Assembly (NCBI RefSeq): GCF_013377755.1
Contig: NZ_JABXWR010000001.1
Location: forward strand, 941,104-1,005,103
Reading direction: 5' to 3'
DNA: 64,000 nucleotides
Origin: Methanofollis tationis
GTDB lineage: Archaea > Halobacteriota > Methanomicrobia > Methanomicrobiales > Methanofollaceae
Shown here: in pieces, positions 60,414-64,000 of the stretch
How the letters are laid out: each line of letters starts with the position of its first letter
Numbering within the stretch: position 1 is the stretch's first letter
Notes under the pieces: model-generated
The model's database searches: none
What the model was told of the DNA's origin: nothing
The model's input: the letters and a program-made list of their open reading frames with translations, nothing else
Position numbers and translations under genes: made by a program

Positions 60414-61310
60414 TTACAGGTCGGCCCGCACAGATGCAGCCGCCTTCACCATATTGGACAGCTTTCCGAAGGCGACGTCACGCTCAAGCATCCGCAGCCC
60501 GCAGTCAGGGTCGATGAGCATGTTCTCGGCGCCGAAGATCTCGACCCCTTTTCTGATCCGCTTTTCGATCGTCTCCACGCTCTCGACACCGGGGTCGGCC
60601 GAGGCGACGCAGCCGTACCCGATCAGCCGCCCTTTCAGGTCCTTTTCCGAGAGCACTTCGAGGTTCTCGGGGTTCTCCGAGAACTCGAAGTCCAGGACCG
60701 AAACCTGCGTCTTCAGGATATCGTCGATCGCCTCGCCGATATTGCCGCAGACATGCATGCACGAGGGGATCCGAAGCACCGAGGCGATCATGTTCACCGC
60801 CTGGCGCCCGACCACCAGGTCGGCGGCGCCGGTCGAGAGGATCGGTTCGTCGATCTGGACCATTGCCACGCCGGCCTCTTCGAGCGCCCTGGCCTCGGAG
60901 GCGAGGGCCTGCGCAAGGTCCAGGACCAGTTCGTCCCGCCCCCGGTAGATCGGGGTCTCGATCCGCAATCCGTGGGCGAGGGTCGATGGCCCGGTGACGA
61001 TCCCTTTCACCTTCGGGTGCCTGGAGAGGGCGTATTTCGTATCGGTGACGGTGAGCGGCCGTTCAGGCGCTTCGACGCGGCCGATCACCTTCTGCGCCCT
61101 GATCCCCGGGAGACGGGAGACGAAGACGGTGATCATGTCGCCGCGCACCTGCCCGTCCGAGATGATGTCGATCCCGGCCTTTATCTGGTCGGCGACGGCG
61201 GCCTCGACCGCCCCGTGAAGGGGGTCGAGGAGACCTTTGAGGCCGCCCGCCTTCACGACCGGATAGCTCCCGACGACGGTCGTCGGCAGGAGGCGGGTGA
61301 TCACGGTCAT
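60414..61310 (-). CDS. metE: methionine synthase, archaeal MetE-like (methylcobalamin-dependent)
   Basis: This 298-residue protein corresponds to the C-terminal catalytic half of MetE, as in the short archaeal enzymes that use methylcobalamin or a corrinoid protein instead of methyltetrahydrofolate. Zinc ligands are His186 and Cys188 in SCMHVCGNI, and Cys270 in DPDCGLR. VQIDEPILS is also conserved. Its start overlaps the aspS stop by 4 bases, so the two are co-transcribed. Confidence 0.9.
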   Translation of the reverse strand: MTVITRLLPTTVVGSYPVVKAGGLKGLLDPLHGAVEAAVADQIKAGIDIISDGQVRGDMITVFVSRLPGIRAQKVIGRVEAPERPLTVTDTKYALSRHPKVKGIVTGPSTLAHGLRIETPIYRGRDELVLDLAQALASEARALEEAGVAMVQIDEPILSTGAADLVVGRQAVNMIASVLRIPSCMHVCGNIGEAIDDILKTQVSVLDFEFSENPENLEVLSEKDLKGRLIGYGCVASADPGVESVETIEKRIRKGVEIFGAENMLIDPDCGLRMLERDVAFGKLSNMVKAAASVRADL

Positions 61311-62596
61311 GGAACGACTCTGTGCCGGTCACGCGGGAAGAGCACGGCTTCCCTGATGTTCTGGAGGCCGAGCATCGTCATGACGAGGCGCTCCATCCCG
61401 AGGCCCCAGCCGGCGTGCGGCGGCATGCCGTACGCAAATGGCTGGAGGTAGAACTCGAAACTATCCGGGTTCAGCCCCTTCGCCTCGATCTGCCTGACCA
61501 GGAGGTCGTGCTGGTGGACACGCTGGGCGCCCGAGGAGAGCTCCATCCTTGGATGCATCATATCGAAAGACTTGCTGATGGAGGGGTCGTTCTCGTACGG
61601 CATGGCGTAGTACGGCCTGATCGCACTCGGCCAGTCGACGACGAAGTAATGCTCCCCCATCTCCTCGCCGATCGCCCGCTCCGCCGGGGTGGAGAGGTCG
61701 TCGCCGTAGGCGATCGGCTCCTCGATCTTCCGTGCAGCGATCTCGATCGCCTCAGCATAGGGCAGCCGCGGGAAGGGGGTCTTCGGGATCTCGAACTCGA
61801 TGCCGATATCGGCGATGGCGTCGGCGCAATGGTCGGCGACGGCGGCATACTGGAAGGCGACAAGGTCCTCGAGGATATTCATCACATCGTTGTGGTCGGC
61901 GAACGAAACCTCGATATCGATCGAAGTGGCCTCGTTGAGGTGCCTGACGGTGTTGTGCTCCTCGGCCCGGAAGATCGGCCCGATCTCAAAGACCTTCTCG
62001 AACCCGGCGGCCATCATCATCTGCTTGTAGAGCTGCGGGCTCTGGTTGAGAAACGCCTCCTTCTCGAAGTAGGCGATCGGGAAGAGTTCGGTCCCGCCTT
62101 CGGTGGCGGCGGCGACGATCTTCGGGGAGGTGATGTTATAGAAGCCGCGCTGCGTGAAAAACTCGTAGGCGGCGGTGGTGACCGTGCTCCTGACCTTGAA
62201 GACCGCCGCCACGCGGGGCTTTCTCACGTCGAGGAACCGGGCGTCGAGACGGGTGTCGAGGTCGGCCGGCACCTTCTCGACCACGTCGAGGGGGAGCGGG
62301 CTTGCACAGGGGGCGACGATCTCGAAAGTCTCGGGGTTGAGCTCGCGGCCGCCGGGCGCCTTGTCGATCGCCTTCACGGTCCCGGCGACCCGGACGACCG
62401 ACTCTCTCGAAACCGCTTTTGCGGCTTCAAGAACCGCAGCCGGAGCCTTCTTCTTGACGATGGTGACCTGGATGATCCCGGTCCGGTCGCGGATCAAAAA
62501 GAAGGTGAGACCGCCAAGGTCGCGGACCTCATGGACCCAGCCGGCGACTTCGGCACGCTCAATATCGGGGGTTACCTCACTGATCGGAATGCGCAT
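61307..62596 (-). CDS. aspS: aspartyl-tRNA synthetase (archaeal type)
   Basis: This 429-residue class II synthetase has an N-terminal OB-fold for the anticodon (VAGWVHEVRDLGGLTFFLIRDRTG). The catalytic core includes FEIGPIFRAEEHNTVRHLNEATSIDIE (motif 2) and GWGLGMERLVMTMLGL (motif 3), plus the flipping-loop region AAATEGGTELFPI. Archaeal enzymes without the bacterial insert may charge Asp onto both tRNA-Asp and tRNA-Asn, if a GatCAB pathway exists. A TATA-like CAATAAATA about 20 bases upstream implies a leaderless transcript. Confidence 0.95.
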   Translation of the reverse strand: MRIPISEVTPDIERAEVAGWVHEVRDLGGLTFFLIRDRTGIIQVTIVKKKAPAAVLEAAKAVSRESVVRVAGTVKAIDKAPGGRELNPETFEIVAPCASPLPLDVVEKVPADLDTRLDARFLDVRKPRVAAVFKVRSTVTTAAYEFFTQRGFYNITSPKIVAAATEGGTELFPIAYFEKEAFLNQSPQLYKQMMMAAGFEKVFEIGPIFRAEEHNTVRHLNEATSIDIEVSFADHNDVMNILEDLVAFQYAAVADHCADAIADIGIEFEIPKTPFPRLPYAEAIEIAARKIEEPIAYGDDLSTPAERAIGEEMGEHYFVVDWPSAIRPYYAMPYENDPSISKSFDMMHPRMELSSGAQRVHQHDLLVRQIEAKGLNPDSFEFYLQPFAYGMPPHAGWGLGMERLVMTMLGLQNIREAVLFPRDRHRVVP

Positions 62597-62669
62597 GTAC
62601 TAATCCTGTATTTATTGGAGGGGAGGGGTTATGGGTTTTACTATGAAGATCAGGAGAGAACGCCCGGGA

Positions 62670-63755
62670 TCATCTGCCGAAATTCTCCCGGCGCCGCAGG
62701 AACTGCCTGACGTTCTCCGAGTCCACCCAGCCGCGGTCGAGGCGGGCGATGATATCGTCGATCAGGTAGGACAACCGCAGGATCTGCCCGGCCGCGGGAT
62801 CATCCATCATCGCCGCAAGCCCGACGATCCCCTGCAGCGGGTTTCTGATATGGTCGCCGAGGACGGCGAACTGCTCGATATTCCGCTCCAGCTGCTCGTA
62901 GGCCCGGCGTTTCATCTCCTCCACGACCTTCTGGTCGCTGATGTCCCGGCAGATGAGCATCAGGCAGAGCAGACAGCCTTTTTCGTCCTTCACCCGGGAG
63001 CCCGAGATAGAGAGATCGAAGACCTGCCCGTCGAGCCTCTGCCCCTGGAACTCGGCGTGGAGCGACGGCCCATGGGTAAGCGGCCTCAGGACAGAAAGCG
63101 CCCCGTCGGGGTCTGTCAGAAACGCCTGGAATGCGCGGCCGTTCAGCGCCCCGGGCGATGCGCATCCGAAGATCTCGCCGGCGGCGCGGTTGGCGTAGAT
63201 GATCCGCCCCTCAAGATCCAGGATCAGAATGCCGTCGGTCGATGACTCGAGGGCGCTCTCCTTGATCCGCAGCTCGCGCTCGGCCTCCTGGCGCTCGGTG
63301 ATGTCCCGCGCCACGGCGACGGCATAGAGGTTCCCGCCGAACCTGACCAGTTTCAGGGTGATCTCCACCGGGATCGGGTCCCCGGTCGATCTGAGCAGTG
63401 AGGTGACCAGCGGCCCGGGCATCTTTTTCTCTCTCGCGCTGCTGTCCATGAAGGCGTAGATGCGGCCGCGATCGGCCGGGACGATCAGGTCGAGGAAATA
63501 TGCGCCGAAAACGGCCGACCTCGTAAAACCCGACTGCTCCCATGCAGACCTGCTGGCATCGACCACCACGCCGGAGACGGCGTCGATCAGGAAAATGGCA
63601 TCGTGACTCTGGTCGAGCAGCGCCCTGAACCGTTCGAGATCGCCCATCCGCTCCTGCAGCTCGGGATAATAACTCTTGTGAACCGACCGCTCGCCAAGCC
63701 CGATGATCCGTTCCCGGAGGGCCTCGCGGTCAGGGAGTTCAGAACGCCGCTTCAT
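62670..63755 (-). CDS. PAS-domain sensor protein lacking a kinase ATPase domain
   Basis: This 361-residue protein has two PAS domains (about residues 35-155 with VARDITERQEAERELRIKESALE, and 160-285 with ICRDISDQKVVEEMKRR). A short histidine-kinase-like dimerisation segment follows (IEQFAVLGDHIRNPLQGIVGLAAMM). It ends without HATPase_c motifs. Such proteins are typical of Methanomicrobiales and may pair with other kinases or act as non-enzymatic sensors. Its start overlaps the end of the iron alcohol dehydrogenase gene by 17 bases. Confidence 0.83.
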   Translation of the reverse strand: MKRRSELPDREALRERIIGLGERSVHKSYYPELQERMGDLERFRALLDQSHDAIFLIDAVSGVVVDASRSAWEQSGFTRSAVFGAYFLDLIVPADRGRIYAFMDSSAREKKMPGPLVTSLLRSTGDPIPVEITLKLVRFGGNLYAVAVARDITERQEAERELRIKESALESSTDGILILDLEGRIIYANRAAGEIFGCASPGALNGRAFQAFLTDPDGALSVLRPLTHGPSLHAEFQGQRLDGQVFDLSISGSRVKDEKGCLLCLMLICRDISDQKVVEEMKRRAYEQLERNIEQFAVLGDHIRNPLQGIVGLAAMMDDPAAGQILRLSYLIDDIIARLDRGWVDSENVRQFLRRRENFGR

Positions 63756-64000
63756 AGATCCTGCCGATATCTTCGAGCGTTATGTCTTTCGGGTTCGTCG
63801 CCAGACAGGGGTCGGCGATCGCCCTGGCGGCAAGCGACGGTATGTCTGAGCGCTCGCAACCGGCGTCGGCGATCGTCCCGGCGATCCCGAGCGAGGACCG
63901 AAACGCCCTGATCCTGGAGACGAGCGCCTCTTTCCCGCCGTCCGCAGGCGCCTGCATGATCCGGCCGATCTCGTCGTAGCGATCCGGCGCCGCGGCGTAG
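63739..64000 (-). CDS. iron-containing alcohol dehydrogenase, C-terminal part (cut by the window end)
   Basis: The last 86 residues are visible. They include the end of the family's all-alpha domain (LGIAGTIADAGCERSDIPSLAARAIADPCLATNPKDITLEDIGRIYEAAF), the standard C-terminus of group III Fe-alcohol dehydrogenases. The frame runs open to base 64000 (YAAAPDRYDEIGRI..), so the start lies beyond the window. It could oxidise a primary or secondary alcohol for reducing power; the catalytic metal site is not in view. Confidence 0.85.
   Translation of the reverse strand, partial: YAAAPDRYDEIGRIMQAPADGGKEALVSRIRAFRSSLGIAGTIADAGCERSDIPSLAARAIADPCLATNPKDITLEDIGRIYEAAF

Noticed and set aside
1-64000. 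CRISPR arrays, rRNA genes, origin of replication
   Set aside because: No regularly spaced direct repeats, no rRNA sequence and no Cdc6/Orc1 gene with repeated ORB-like motifs were seen.

Overview
This GC-rich window comes from a hydrogenotrophic methanogenic archaeon, most likely of the order Methanomicrobiales (a Methanofollis/Methanoculleus-like genome). The evidence is an operon of methanogenesis marker proteins (Mmp3, 5, 6, 7, 15, 17) with the methyl-CoM reductase activation ATPase AtwA, methanogen-type thymidylate synthase, an S-layer protein with a PGF-CTERM anchor, fibrillarin/Nop5, RadB, CDC48, form III RuBisCO, archaeal TATA-type promoters and poly-U terminators. No rRNA or CRISPR array was seen.

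Layout. 0.1-10 kb: two secreted beta-sandwich proteins, AMP phosphorylase, a MITE-like element, an orphan MNT nucleotidyltransferase, then the major S-layer gene. 10-20 kb: thymidylate synthase, tRNA-Gln, a TIM-barrel protein, the C/D-box RNP pair flpA-nop5, a Na/Ca exchanger, a TctA-like permease, a HemD-Cbf5 fused ORF, tRNA-Ser and a META lipoprotein. 20-27 kb: mostly single household genes (methyltransferase, MscS, M20 hydrolase, UbiA, DUF523/DUF1722, DUF1614, HdeD). 27-35 kb: an alpha-glucan operon (GH57, two GT4 glycosyltransferases, debranching enzyme, APH-fold kinase) bracketed by two paralogous HAD hydrolases. 35-43 kb: the MCR-activation operon. 43-48 kb: ribose-1,5-bisphosphate isomerase, RuBisCO, a condensation-fold acyltransferase and dapF. 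48-53 kb: a genomic scrapheap with two relics of one ABC-2 permease tail, duplicated palindromic operators, a DUF4143 ATPase, and an ISH3 element nested inside an IS5 element. 53-64 kb: radB, larC, cdc48, an acyl-CoA ligase, a KaiC-like protein without a P-loop lysine, the second MITE copy, metE, aspS, a PAS protein and the end of an iron alcohol dehydrogenase.

How genes connect. AMP phosphorylase (4.6-6.1 kb), R15P isomerase and RuBisCO (43.4-45.6 kb) together form the complete archaeal AMP pathway. The marker-protein operon supports reductive activation of methyl-coenzyme M reductase. The alpha-glucan operon suggests glycogen storage and mobilisation. The S-layer protein and the two secreted proteins upstream are cell-surface components.

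The best-supported unusual structures, all read directly from bases, are: the ISH3-in-IS5 nest with both target duplications visible and the IS5 reading frame preserved; a two-copy 342/343-bp MITE with 8-bp target duplications; the HemD-Cbf5 fused ORF; and the duplicated palindrome pair plus two long adjacent inverted repeats around the ATPase gene. I did not find a clearly new multi-gene system.
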